Shown here: one piece after another, positions 55,848 to 64,000 of the stretch
Position numbering within the stretch: the first letter of the stretch is position 1
How the letters are laid out: each line of letters starts with the position of its first letter
Source: Terrihalobacillus insolitus
Lineage (GTDB): Bacteria; Bacillota; Bacilli; Bacillales; Amphibacillaceae
Reading direction: 5' to 3'
Assembly: GCF_028416575.1 (NCBI RefSeq)
Contig: NZ_JAMQKB010000008.1
Location: forward strand, 62,001-126,000
DNA: 64,000 bases
Notes under the pieces: generated by a model
Databases searched by the model: none
What the model saw: the letters and a program-made list of their open reading frames with translations, nothing else
Told to the model about the DNA's origin: nothing
Position numbers and translations under genes: made by a program

Positions 55848-56582
55848 TCACCCTCCAATTTTGTAAACAATGAAATCATCAAAGTTTGCCTTTTGCACAC
55901 AATAAATTTCTCGTGCTTTCATTAGTTCTAAAATCGCAATAAACGTGGCAACGATATGAGAACGCGAAGGATACGAAAATAAATCAAAAAACGCAATGCC
56001 ATCGGTTCTATTATGTAATTCTAAAACAATTTCTTCCATCCGCTGTTTAATCGGGATTTCGGAACGTTGTATTTTGGTTTCGAATGGTTTATCCCATTTT
56101 TTCCTCTCAAAAACTTTGTTCATAGCAGCTATCATATCATATATAGACATATCCCCCTGTACCACTGGAGATTTCTTTTCCATCTTTTCGAATACGATGG
56201 GTGGTCTTGTATAAATTCTATTTGTACTGTCTTCTTTTTCCTTTAATTGTGCTGCTGCTTCTTTGTATTTTCGATACTCGATCAATCTACGCATTAACTC
56301 ATCGCGCGGATCTTCTTCATATTCATCAGAATCTGCTTCTAGTTCCTGATTCGGTAATAGCAGCTTACTTTTAATTGCTAGAAGAGTTGCAGCCATTACT
56401 AAATATTCACTGGCAATATTCAATTCTAACTGCTGCATCGTATGGATATAATGCATATATTGCTCAGAAATTGTGGCAACTGGTATGTCATGAATATCAA
56501 TCTCGTATTGGTTTATTAAGTGAAGGAGTAGATCTAATGGGCCTTCAAATGCATCTATCTTTACTTGATATGACTCACTCAT
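55848..56582 (-). CDS. scpA: Segregation and condensation protein A
   Basis: A 244-residue kleisin subunit linking the two SMC heads. N-terminal FEGPLDLLLHLINQYEIDIHDIPVA and C-terminal winged helix (RSHIVATFIAILELMKAREI). ATG 56582 has GGGAG 6 bases upstream; ATGs 30 bases earlier have none. scpB follows after 3 bases. Confidence 0.96.
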   Translation of the reverse strand: MSESYQVKIDAFEGPLDLLLHLINQYEIDIHDIPVATISEQYMHYIHTMQQLELNIASEYLVMAATLLAIKSKLLLPNQELEADSDEYEEDPRDELMRRLIEYRKYKEAAAQLKEKEDSTNRIYTRPPIVFEKMEKKSPVVQGDMSIYDMIAAMNKVFERKKWDKPFETKIQRSEIPIKQRMEEIVLELHNRTDGIAFFDLFSYPSRSHIVATFIAILELMKAREIYCVQKANFDDFIVYKIGG

Positions 56583-56623
56583 CCTTTTCTCCCTTCCAGG
56601 TTCCATGGACACCGTTCTATTTA

Positions 56624-56654
56624 AAAAGCCAGCTCTATCGTTAAGAGCTGACTT

Positions 56655-56656
<2 letters not shown>
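56624..56656 (-). terminator. Terminator of ribT
   Basis: AAAAGTCAGCTC / GAGCTGGCTTTT (one G-U) on the minus strand followed by TAAATAG. The stem overlaps the ribT stop codon. Confidence 0.75.
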
Positions 56657-57020
<364 letters not shown>

Positions 57021-57023
57021 TCA

Positions 57024-57131
57024 TCATGAAAATAACTTCCCAATTAGCGAGAGCAGAAAAATAATACTAACACCAACTATGACCCAAAACAGTACTTTAT
57101 CTTGTTTGTCACCATTCGTCAACACAATCAT
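57024..57131 (-). CDS. Small single-helix membrane peptide
   Basis: A 35-codon reading frame: a polar N-terminus (LTNGDKQDK) then one hydrophobic helix (VLFWVIVGVSIIFLLSLIG) ending KLFS. AAGG lies 6 bases before an in-frame GTG at 57125, the better start; the ATG at 57131 touches it. It ends 12 bases before ribT. Codon use is ordinary. No recognised family; real expression is uncertain. Confidence 0.45.
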   Translation of the reverse strand: MIVLTNGDKQDKVLFWVIVGVSIIFLLSLIGKLFS

Positions 57132-57256
57132 CCTTAGTGTTTTTATCCTATTATCATTCACTTTGTTTCAACCGCTTAACAGATAATCTACCTATCATTA
57201 TTGAACTATATCTTTCTATTCATACTCCTATCATACTACTTTTTACGTAAAAAGTC

Positions 57257-57706
57257 TTATTGTTGTTTCATTTTTTTTAAAAGAGTAAAGATTTTGTAGC
57301 CATCTGATGGCTTTTGTCCAATTTTAAACGGAATAAGGTTGATTACCCCAAGCCATATGTTAAATAATATAAATAGGCCTGCCATATTATTTTCTATTTC
57401 TAGGGTAGAAAGTCCTCCAGCCACTATTAAGTTACATAATGGTCCGCTGATACAGATGATTATTTGCTCTAAACGAGAAAATTCGTCATTTCTTTCACTA
57501 TTTGAATACCCACCTAAAAAAAACACGCGGTGTATCGTGATAACCAACCGATTCCATTTAAATGTTAAAAGTCTTTTCCCACTACCTAATACAAGATTAA
57601 CCCTACTAGCTTTTAATAGAAGGGAGGCTAATCCATGGCCAAGTTCATGTGCAAATAGTCCTAAAGGAGCCATTATCAGTATTAGGTAAATTAAATAGAC
57701 AACCAT
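57257..57706 (-). CDS. M50-type site-2-protease-like membrane protein
   Basis: A 149-residue membrane protein with the zinc motif HELGH in the first helix (residues 20-24) and a second conserved segment NLIPFKIGQKPSDGYKI, where the Asp matches the third ligand of M50 proteases. No PDZ or CBS domain. Substrate unknown. It is short for the family and has a poor ribosome site (GGGAATGTGATATTGG), so expression may be low. Confidence 0.72.
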   Translation of the reverse strand: MVVYLIYLILIMAPLGLFAHELGHGLASLLLKASRVNLVLGSGKRLLTFKWNRLVITIHRVFFLGGYSNSERNDEFSRLEQIIICISGPLCNLIVAGGLSTLEIENNMAGLFILFNIWLGVINLIPFKIGQKPSDGYKIFTLLKKMKQQ

Positions 57707-57834
57707 CCAATATCACATTCCCTAAATTGCTGCAAGTATATGCTCAATTTCTACGTTAATTTGCTCAAGTCGCCCGAACCTGACATGTACGCGCCCTATG
57801 TCCCCGTTTTGCTCAAGTTGCTGCAGTAAAAGTA

Positions 57835-57858
57835 AAAGCGAGTCAATTGACTCACTTT
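57835..57858 (-). terminator. Terminator of ppiB
   Basis: AAAGTGAGTC / GACTCGCTTT (one G-U) with AATT loop, followed by TACTTTTACTG on the minus strand; overlaps the ppiB stop. Confidence 0.7.
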
Positions 57859-58297
57859 ACTTGTCTACCTCAGTCACACGTACCTTTTTCATTGCATCAC
57901 CTTGTTGGATCCTTAAAACCGTATCCATTCCTTCAACCACTTGGCCAAAAACTGTATGGACACCATCTAAATGTGGTTGGCGTTCGTGTACAATAAAGAA
58001 CTGACTGCCACCAGTATCTTTTCCTGCATGTGCCATCGATAACGATCCAGCAACATGTGTGTGTGGGTTTCCTTCTGTTTCGCACTTTATCGTATATCCT
58101 GGTCCACCAGCACCAGTTCCTGTTGGGTCACCACCTTGAGCAACAAAACCTGGAATGACGCGATGAAATGTTACATCGTCATAAAACTCACTATTAGCAA
58201 GTTTTTCAAAGTTTGCTACAGTATTTGGTGCCGCCTCTTCATACAGCTCTATTACAATTTGTTCCCCATTTTCAAATTCAATTGTTGCTTGTTTCAT
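57857..58297 (-). CDS. ppiB: Peptidyl-prolyl cis-trans isomerase B (cyclophilin)
   Basis: A 146-residue cyclophilin. [25 protein letters not shown] contains the catalytic Arg, and GSQFFI and [12 protein letters not shown] are intact. Cytoplasmic folding catalyst. Between lysA and ribT as in B. subtilis. Confidence 0.97.
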   Translation of the reverse strand: MKQATIEFENGEQIVIELYEEAAPNTVANFEKLANSEFYDDVTFHRVIPGFVAQGGDPTGTGAGGPGYTIKCETEGNPHTHVAGSLSMAHAGKDTGGSQFFIVHERQPHLDGVHTVFGQVVEGMDTVLRIQQGDAMKKVRVTEVDK

Positions 58298-58348
58298 TTT
58301 ATTTCCTCCTTGTATATTCGTTCTAAAGTATTTTGTAATACATGCTTA

Positions 58349-59647
58349 TCATTCATATGATAAGTCATTTTTTGCAACATCTTCATAGGATTCTCGCTTG
58401 ATAACGAGTTGATCCTTTCCATTTTCTACAAAGACGACAGCTGCTTTTGGAAATCTGTTGTAATGGTTAGACATGGAATACCCATATGCCCCCGTACTAA
58501 AAACAGCTAATAAATCTCCATGTGTTGTAGGAGGAACATCAATATCCCAAATCAGCATATCCCCTGATTCACAGCTTTTTCCAGCAACGGAAACGGTATC
58601 TGTACGCGGTATTTCTGCTTTGTTTGCGATGACCGCATCATATTTTGCTTGATAAAGTGCAGGTCGAATATTATCGGTCATTCCTCCATCAACTGAAATA
58701 TATTTTCGTATTCCAGGAATTTCTTTCTTCGATCCAATCGAATAAATAGTCATTCCAGCATTTCCAACAATGGCTCGACCTGGTTCAATCCAAATTTCTG
58801 GGAATACTAAGCCACGAGCCTCCACTTGTGCAGTTACTTCTTCAACAAGTGCTTTAACATATGCTTGCAGGGGTAACGGCTTATCTTCTGAAGTATACCG
58901 AATGCCAAACCCTCCACCAAGGTTCATTACTTTTGGCATATATCCATATTGTTTATGCCAATTTCCTATTGTATCGAACAACCTTCTAACAGCAAGGAGA
59001 AAACCATCCGTTTCAAAAATTTGTGATCCTATATGACAGTGTAAACCTTTCACATGCATTCTGTCTTCTTCCATCAATTTGCGAAACGCCTGATCAGCTT
59101 GTCCATTTGAAAGATCAAAACCAAATTTTGAATCCTCGTTACCTGTCAATATATAATCATGTGTATGTGCCTCTATACCAGGAGTAACCCGGATAAGAAC
59201 ATCCATATCTCTGTTATAGTTTGCTAGAATATCCTTTAATAAAGTGATTTCATAAAAATTATCAATCACAATACACCCAATATTATGTTTCACTGCCATT
59301 TCTAGTTCTTCATAGCTTTTATTGTTCCCATGTAGGTGCATTTTATCTACTGGAAAGTTTGCTTTTAATGCTGTATATAGTTCACCTTGAGACACAACAT
59401 CTAAACTTAGGTTTTCTTGTTTTGCTACTTGTAGCATCGCCACTGAAGAAAAAGCCTTACTTGCATATGCTACTTCAGCTTTTACCCCTAGTTCCTTGAA
59501 CGTTTGCACAAATGCCCGTGCATTATCACGTATTACAGAAACATCATACACAAAAAGAGGTGTTCCGTATTTTTCGGCTAGTAGAACCGAGTCTATGCCA
59601 CCAATCTCTAAATGTCCATGTTGGTTGACGTGATAAGAATGATTCAT
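58349..59647 (-). CDS. lysA: Diaminopimelate decarboxylase
   Basis: A 432-residue PLP enzyme making L-lysine from meso-diaminopimelate. PLP-lysine in YASKAFSS near residue 62, GLHCHIGSQIFE near residue 200, EPGRAIVGNAG, and CESGD near residue 350. Lies downstream of spoVAF as in B. subtilis. No lysine riboswitch is visible upstream. Confidence 0.97.
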   Translation of the reverse strand: MNHSYHVNQHGHLEIGGIDSVLLAEKYGTPLFVYDVSVIRDNARAFVQTFKELGVKAEVAYASKAFSSVAMLQVAKQENLSLDVVSQGELYTALKANFPVDKMHLHGNNKSYEELEMAVKHNIGCIVIDNFYEITLLKDILANYNRDMDVLIRVTPGIEAHTHDYILTGNEDSKFGFDLSNGQADQAFRKLMEEDRMHVKGLHCHIGSQIFETDGFLLAVRRLFDTIGNWHKQYGYMPKVMNLGGGFGIRYTSEDKPLPLQAYVKALVEEVTAQVEARGLVFPEIWIEPGRAIVGNAGMTIYSIGSKKEIPGIRKYISVDGGMTDNIRPALYQAKYDAVIANKAEIPRTDTVSVAGKSCESGDMLIWDIDVPPTTHGDLLAVFSTGAYGYSMSNHYNRFPKAAVVFVENGKDQLVIKRESYEDVAKNDLSYE

Positions 59648-59680
59648 GCGAGCACCTCCAATTCTTCTTATGAATGAAAA

Positions 59681-59723
59681 AAATCCCTTATCGCCAAATG
59701 ATACGGAATGGGAAAAGGGATTT
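59681..59723 (-). terminator. Terminator of the spoVA operon
   Basis: AAATCCCTT / AAGGGATTT stem with a 25-base loop and TTTTTTTCATTC on the minus strand. Confidence 0.68.
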
Positions 59724-59844
59724 ATCCTCTATCTTTCAGCCAAAAGATAACAGATTAAAGAAAATGCCGAGGCTTTCCGTTACCTTTATCCAAAAACATA
59801 TAACGTAAATTTATCATAATCATTGTTTTCATTCAACCTTTAAG

Positions 59845-59858
59845 TGCGTGTTCAAAAA
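59845..59858 (-). repeat. Solo MITE end at the spoVAF stop
   Basis: TGCGTGTTCAAAAA abuts the stop codon of spoVAF; no second end nearby. Confidence 0.45.
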
Positions 59859-59859
59859 T

Positions 59860-61338
59860 TTATGGCTGCCGATAATTGTTTCTCGGGTGTACAATACTTG
59901 GACGATCTTTCATCGCAGGTACGGAAAGGCGGAACAAAATTTGGACGAGCGCATTTAAATTGAACGGAATAAACGGCCAAAGGAATGGTGTATTCAATGA
60001 TTTGGTGTGGCTTAAACCAAGTATATATAAGGTGAATCCAACGGTAAGTCCTTCAACCCCAAACATAGCGGTAATGAGCACTAACAGCATTCGAGAAATT
60101 TTGTTTGCCATACTCAACTCATAGCTTGGCGTTGCAAACGACCCAATTGCACTTATCGAGACATATAGAATAACTTCTGGGCTAAACAGTCCTACATCAA
60201 TTGCGATTTGGCCAATTAATACGGCTGCGATTAAACCCATTGCTGTAGATAAAGCGGTAGGTGTGTGAATTGCGGCCATTCGTAAAAATTCAACACCTAT
60301 ATCTGCTAACAAAATCTGTACAAAAATTGGAATATTTCCTTGTTCATTTGGGCCGATAAACTCCAGTCCACTTGGTAGTAATGTGGGTTCCATTACGAAC
60401 AATAACCACATAGGAAGTAGAAAAACTGAAGCTAAAATTCCAATAAATCTGATCCACCGAACAAATGAACCAATCATTGGAGACTGTCGATATTCCTGTG
60501 CGTGCTGGACATGATGAAAGTAAGTTGTCGGGGTAATGATCATACTTGGTGATGTATCAACCATTATCAGGACGTGTCCTTCAAACAAGTGTGTGGCCGC
60601 TATGTCAGGCCGTTCCGTATAACGAACCATTGGAAATGGATTAAACCTCTGTTTGACAAGAAATTCCTCCACCGTTTTATCCGCCATGGCGATCCCATCA
60701 ATTTCGATATTCTCAAGTTCTTTTTTTATCACCTTAATCAAACCATCGTCAGCAATATCCTGAATATACGAAATACATATGTCTGTTTTCGAGCGCTCAC
60801 CTACTTTTAGTATTTCATTACGTAGCCGTTCGTCCCGAATACGTCTTCTAGTAAGCGCAGTGTTTTCGATAATATTTTCCGTGAAACCATCTCTCGAGCC
60901 ACGAACTACTTTTTCTGTATCAGGTTCTTCAGGGGCACGACCAGGATATTTTCTAACATCTATAATGTATGCTTCGCTGTCACCGTCAATAAATACTACA
61001 ATTAACCCAGACAGTAATTGATCAACGACTTCATCCATATTTTTAACTTTGTCAACTTGCTGATGGACAAGACGGTTTTCAATTACTTCGGGCAATTTTG
61101 ACGTATTTCTTTCCTGATCATTTATTGATACCAATTTTTTTATGATTTGTACGATGACAGAAGTATCACATAAACCAGTTAAGTAATACAAATGAACTTT
61201 TTTCTTAAATATTGTAATTTCGCGAAAGCCGACGTCGAATGAAGTTCCAACACCCACACGTTTTTTCATGTATTCCTGAACTTCTTTTACCTTATTCGGT
61301 ACTGGGACTTTTTCTTTTAATTGACCCAAATTGTTCAC
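59860..61338 (-). CDS. spoVAF: Spore germination protein SpoVAF (GerA-A like)
   Basis: A 492-residue protein of the GerA A-subunit family: a large soluble N-terminal part (residues 1-270) and a C-terminal membrane domain of four to five helices (from RFIGILASVFLLPMWLLFV). It tunes the germinant/dipicolinate release response. GTG 61338 or TTG 61329 could start it; GAGGGG favours TTG. Overlaps spoVAEa by about 40 bases. Confidence 0.92.
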   Translation of the reverse strand: MNNLGQLKEKVPVPNKVKEVQEYMKKRVGVGTSFDVGFREITIFKKKVHLYYLTGLCDTSVIVQIIKKLVSINDQERNTSKLPEVIENRLVHQQVDKVKNMDEVVDQLLSGLIVVFIDGDSEAYIIDVRKYPGRAPEEPDTEKVVRGSRDGFTENIIENTALTRRRIRDERLRNEILKVGERSKTDICISYIQDIADDGLIKVIKKELENIEIDGIAMADKTVEEFLVKQRFNPFPMVRYTERPDIAATHLFEGHVLIMVDTSPSMIITPTTYFHHVQHAQEYRQSPMIGSFVRWIRFIGILASVFLLPMWLLFVMEPTLLPSGLEFIGPNEQGNIPIFVQILLADIGVEFLRMAAIHTPTALSTAMGLIAAVLIGQIAIDVGLFSPEVILYVSISAIGSFATPSYELSMANKISRMLLVLITAMFGVEGLTVGFTLYILGLSHTKSLNTPFLWPFIPFNLNALVQILFRLSVPAMKDRPSIVHPRNNYRQP

Positions 61339-61891
61339 CCCTCTCCAAAATTAGCTCAATTGCTTTTCTCGTAATTGGTGAACCTTTTTTCAGATCATCG
61401 TTCCCGTGCATTTTTCCTATGTCACCGATCGCAATTACAATCGGTAGATCTAGTTGATCCAAAGAATAGACCGTATCACCATTAATTCTGCCGATTTCTG
61501 GTATTGAAACTCCTTCTTTATCCACACCATTTGCGGTTAATTGGCCATACCGATCGATGGCAAATGAAAACCTTGTCCATTCCATATTTTTTGTGTGTGC
61601 CGCGACAGCTATTGCGCCAATAATGTCTATGTCAGGGTGATCCTTTAAGGCGAGCAAGACTTTTTCTCCTGCTCCAACCCCTGGAATACCTGCATCATCT
61701 ATAAGAACATAAACAGGTTCTTCCTTCGCTTTCAATACCGCTCGAATCACCTTGTCTGGAGTAACTACAGTTGGATTATCCGACAAGTAAGATAAACACG
61801 TTCCACCAAGCTCATTTGCTAAATAGTCCAACGTTTTTCTTGCGTATTCGTCTCCGTCTGTTATCACAATAATACGTTTCTTCTTTGACAT
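61292..61891 (-). CDS. spoVAEA: Stage V sporulation protein AE, SpoVAEa type
   Basis: A 199-residue soluble protein (KKRIIVITDGDEYARKTL at the N-terminus; DDAGIPGVGAGEKVLLALKDHPDIDIIGAIAVA) matching SpoVAEa. In B. subtilis it is preceded by spoVAEb; here the gene directly upstream is spoVAB, 58 bases away. AAAGGA ribosome site 9 bases upstream. Confidence 0.93.
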   Translation of the reverse strand: MSKKKRIIVITDGDEYARKTLDYLANELGGTCLSYLSDNPTVVTPDKVIRAVLKAKEEPVYVLIDDAGIPGVGAGEKVLLALKDHPDIDIIGAIAVAAHTKNMEWTRFSFAIDRYGQLTANGVDKEGVSIPEIGRINGDTVYSLDQLDLPIVIAIGDIGKMHGNDDLKKGSPITRKAIELILERGEQFGSIKRKSPSTE

Positions 61892-61949
61892 GCTATCGAT
61901 CCTTTCAAGTAAAAACGGTGTGTGATAGATGTAGGAATCCTACCTAATC

Positions 61950-62375
61950 TCAATTAATTTTTACGAAAATAAGCCACTGGAATAACGATCCAAAAATTTT
62001 ACCGAAAACAAGAGCCATTAATAGCCAAACAATATGCTGTTCCAAACCAACACGTTTTGCTACAAGTGGAAAAACATTCAAGACCTCAGTTAAAGCTGCC
62101 GCCAACATTCCGATAAACACACCATGGAACATCCCCCAAATAATGACAAGTAATTTAGAAAGATGAAAAGGGTTCCCGTTAAATGACAAATAAGTTCCAA
62201 ATAAAGAACCAACAATTACGGCTACTTCGTATGTCCTTAAGAAGATATCCGTTTTGCTTAATTGAACTAACCTTGGGATGATCCCAAGTACCGTCAAAAA
62301 AGCAACAAAACCACAACCAACAGCTAAACCAGAAGCAAACCCAATAAATACCTCAATTGCTCTATTTAATAACAT
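61950..62375 (-). CDS. spoVAB: Stage V sporulation protein AB
   Basis: A 141-residue membrane protein with four to five helices, exactly the length of B. subtilis SpoVAB. Part of the machinery for dipicolinate import and release. ATG 62375 overlaps spoVAA by 14 bases; its ribosome site is weak, implying coupling to spoVAA. Confidence 0.93.
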   Translation of the reverse strand: MLLNRAIEVFIGFASGLAVGCGFVAFLTVLGIIPRLVQLSKTDIFLRTYEVAVIVGSLFGTYLSFNGNPFHLSKLLVIIWGMFHGVFIGMLAAALTEVLNVFPLVAKRVGLEQHIVWLLMALVFGKIFGSLFQWLIFVKIN

Positions 62376-62982
62376 CTTTTTTATTCAATTCATTTTCATG
62401 GTAGGTTACATAGCTGTCTAGTTCCTGTTGGTATTTGTGCATTTCAATCTCAAGTGGGCTTGGCTCCTCATTAAATCTCTTCTTAAATAAATGATTAAAA
62501 AACAAAATCATCCCAATGCCAAGGCCGATTGAATAAGGTACTTGTAGCCAAAGAGGATTCGTAACCTTGTCCCCTGTTAATAAGTAATGTAAGTTTTGTT
62601 GCACTTCTTGCATACTAACATCGTAATGGAAATTCATGATCGCCATTGCAGCACCAATAAATAAAAGCAGCCAAATAACACTTACTAAAAATATGGATGG
62701 TTTTTTTATGGAGTTTTTCACTATCTTTATAATCGTTTCCGATGGTCCCAGCTGTTGAAATTCAAACGAAGGAAATTTTTTAACCAGTTGATCTACTAAC
62801 ATAAAACTGTCAAGGATTGCTAAGTTGTGGTCCGTTTCTTTCACTTGGTATATATGCTGATCTCGAATGGATTGTAATACTTGTTCACTTCCAGAAATCC
62901 AAGCTATATCCTTTAAAAGTATGTTCGTTCCTTGTTTAACTTCAAGCTTTTTTTTCATCCTCAAATAAACAATTTCCCCCAT
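62362..62982 (-). CDS. spoVAA: Stage V sporulation protein AA
   Basis: A 206-residue protein with an N-terminal soluble domain (VYLRMKKKLEVKQGTNILLKDIAWISG) and two membrane helices (IFLVSVIWLLLFIGAAMAI, SIGLGIGMILFF). First gene of spoVA. ATG with GGAGG 7 bases upstream; its own sigma-G promoter precedes it. Confidence 0.95.
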   Translation of the reverse strand: MGEIVYLRMKKKLEVKQGTNILLKDIAWISGSEQVLQSIRDQHIYQVKETDHNLAILDSFMLVDQLVKKFPSFEFQQLGPSETIIKIVKNSIKKPSIFLVSVIWLLLFIGAAMAIMNFHYDVSMQEVQQNLHYLLTGDKVTNPLWLQVPYSIGLGIGMILFFNHLFKKRFNEEPSPLEIEMHKYQQELDSYVTYHENELNKKDVIK

Positions 62983-63021
62983 ATGATTTCCTCCTTTAAG
63001 TACGTGACGGAAATATATCCT

Positions 63022-63051
63022 TAGTATGTTTCAGTAATCGATTTATCATGC
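63022..63051 (-). promoter_or_regulatory. Sigma-G promoter of the spoVA operon
   Basis: Minus-strand GCATGA (63046-63051) and CATACTA (63022-63028) with a 17-base spacer fit the forespore sigma-G consensus. It lies between spoVAA and the repeat array. Confidence 0.8.
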
Positions 63052-63089
63052 ACATGGAGGAAGTAAGATGCTAGACTAGAGGAAGCAGG

Positions 63090-63718
63090 TTTTCCGTGGT
63101 TTAGCGGACTGAGAGGCCCTTATTTTCAGTAAATGGCGTGATTTCCGTGGTTTAGCGGACTCACAGGCCCTTATTTGCTCCTATTGGGCCATTTTTGGCT
63201 GGCTTTTTGGCAATTAACGGCCTCTCAGTCCGCGAAACCCGTCAATACCACGGTTTTGGGCCAAATAGCGGCCTCTCAGTCCGCGAAAAATTCGATGCGG
63301 ACTGAGAGGCCCTTATTTTCAGCAAATGGCGTGATTTCCGTGGTTAAGCGGACTCACAGGCCCTTATTTGCTCCTATTGGTTCATTTTTGGCTGGCTTTT
63401 TGGCAATTAACGGCCTCTCAGTCCGCGAAACCCGTCAATACCACGGTTTTGGGCCAAATAGCAGCCTCTCAGTCCGCTAAAAATTCGATGCGGACTGAGA
63501 GGCCCTTATTTGCTCCAAATGGGCTATTTTTGGCTGGCTTTTCGGCAATTAAGGGCCTCTCAGTCCGCGAAACCCGTCAAAACCGCGGTTTTGGGCCAAA
63601 TAGCGGCCTCTCAGTCCGCGAAAAATTCGATGCGGACTGAGAGACCCTTATTTTCGATAAACGACATGGTTTCCGTGGTTTAGCGGACTCACAGGCCCTT
63701 ATTTGCTCTAGATGGGCT
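63090..63718. repeat. Tandem array of 193-bp palindrome-rich units (3.3 copies)
   Basis: The 15-mer GCGGACTGAGAGGCC starts at 63104, 63297, 63490 and (one change) 63632. A sister, GCGGACTCACAGGCC, starts at 63155, 63348 and 63683. The complement GGCCTCTCAGTCCGC starts at 63219, 63270, 63412, 63463 (one change), 63554 and 63605. Unit length is 193, made of segments 51+64+51+27. The third unit is 142 because one 51-bp segment is missing. Secondary inverted pair CCGTGG/CCACGG in each unit. Not coding and not CRISPR. It separates the sigF terminator from the spoVA promoter. Confidence 0.95.
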
Positions 63719-63728
63719 ATTAACCAAA

Positions 63729-63759
63729 AGAACAGTGATACGAATTGTATCACTGTTCT
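63729..63759 (-). terminator. Terminator of the sigF operon
   Basis: A 13-bp stem AGAACAGTGATAC / GTATCACTGTTCT with TTTTGG on the minus strand, overlapping the sigF stop codon. Confidence 0.92.
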
Positions 63760-64000
63760 AAGAGTCCAATCTGTTCTTTCATATAATGAAGAATTTTCTT
63801 TTCTAGTCTGGAAACTTGGACTTGGGAAATTCCTAATCTTTCTGCTACTTCGGATTGGGTTTGATCCTTATAATACCGCAAGTATACAATTAATCTTTCT
63901 CTTTCTTCCAAATTTCGGATCGCCTCTTGAAGTGCGATCTTATCAAACCATTTTGTGTCCTGATCGGCAATCTGATCCAACAATGTAATGGGATCCCCAT
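63750..64000 (-). CDS. sigF: RNA polymerase sigma-F factor, C-terminal part
   Basis: The last 83 codons, starting before the window edge. They contain the linker GDPITLLDQIADQ and region 4 (LEERERLIVYLRYYKDQTQSEVAERLGISQVQVSRLEKKIL), typical of forespore sigma-F. Its position upstream of spoVAA is that of B. subtilis, although a repeat array intervenes. Confidence 0.95.
   Translation of the reverse strand, partial: GDPITLLDQIADQDTKWFDKIALQEAIRNLEERERLIVYLRYYKDQTQSEVAERLGISQVQVSRLEKKILHYMKEQIGLLEQ

Noticed and set aside
58055..58360. Lysine riboswitch or leader near lysA
   Set aside because: No lysine-aptamer features upstream of lysA; the open frame here is antisense to ppiB.
63175..63640. 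Two open frames of about 90-100 codons on the plus strand in the repeat array
   Set aside because: They are translations of the 193-bp repeat (repeated ASQSAK), with no start signals.
63090..63718. CRISPR array
   Set aside because: Repeats occur in both orientations with spacers that are themselves repeated; no cas genes nearby.

Overview
This is a contiguous chromosomal segment of an endospore-forming, AT-rich Bacillaceae bacterium. Nearly every gene has a recognisable Bacillus subtilis counterpart, and the order follows the B. subtilis dapB-to-sigF arc. The protein divergence and the dispersed intergenic repeats suggest a relative of Oceanobacillus, Virgibacillus or Lentibacillus; that genus-level guess is inference. 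Nearly all genes are on the minus strand. The exceptions are ypjC, ansA, cotJABC and fer. There are no rRNA or tRNA genes, prophages, complete insertion sequences or CRISPR arrays.

Layout in plus coordinates. 1-7.3 kb: dapB (cut by the window edge), ypjD, ypjC, a zinc metallopeptidase, ypjB, ypjA, the menaquinol:cytochrome c reductase genes qcrABC, and ypiF. 7.4-16.4 kb: one long shikimate/aromatic operon read right to left as aroC-aroB-aroH-hisC-tyrA-aroA-(unknown gene)-ypiA-reoY. 16.7-20.3 kb: ndk, the heptaprenyl/menaquinone genes hepS-menG-hepT, and hbs. 20.6-28.4 kb: spoIVA, yphF, yphE, a spoVIF-like gene, gpsA, der and a YIEGIA membrane-protein group. 28.5-36.4 kb: the rpsA-like ypfD, plsC, cmk, ypfB, the PilZ protein ypfA, the germination pair sleB-ypeB, prsW and ansA. 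36.4-46.4 kb: bdr/ypdA, gudB, ypbH, ypbG, cotJABC, ypbE, ypbD, recS, ypbB and fer. 46.6-52 kb: a candidate structured RNA, rsiX/sigX, resE/resD and rluB. 52-59.6 kb: spmB/spmA/dacB, ypuI, scpB/scpA, ribT, an M50-type peptidase, ppiB and lysA. 59.8-64 kb: a reduced spoVA operon, a 193-bp repeat array and the 3' end of sigF.

Functional themes are sporulation and germination (spoIVA, spoVIF-like, cotJ, sleB/ypeB, spmAB/dacB, spoVA, sigF), menaquinone respiration and its control (hepST, menG, qcrABC, resDE), aromatic and lysine biosynthesis, and chromosome maintenance (scpAB, hbs, recS, der). Several blocks present in B. subtilis are missing at otherwise collinear positions: the trp operon and cheR in the aromatic supraoperon, folE-mtrB between hbs and hepS, resABC, serA and ribU, the ribD-H operon beside ribT, and spoVAC-AD-AEb inside spoVA. 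The co-absence of trp and mtrB at these loci and the gutted spoVA operon are the most informative.

The least explained features are non-coding. A 150-bp MITE-like element with GTTCAAAAAGTC inverted ends has four full-size or expanded copies, one truncated copy, two degenerate copies and many solo ends or scars. A 142/193-bp tandem array of GCGGACTGAGAGGCC palindromes separates sigF from spoVAA. A GC-rich block with nested helices and a terminator downstream of rsiX looks like an unannotated small RNA.
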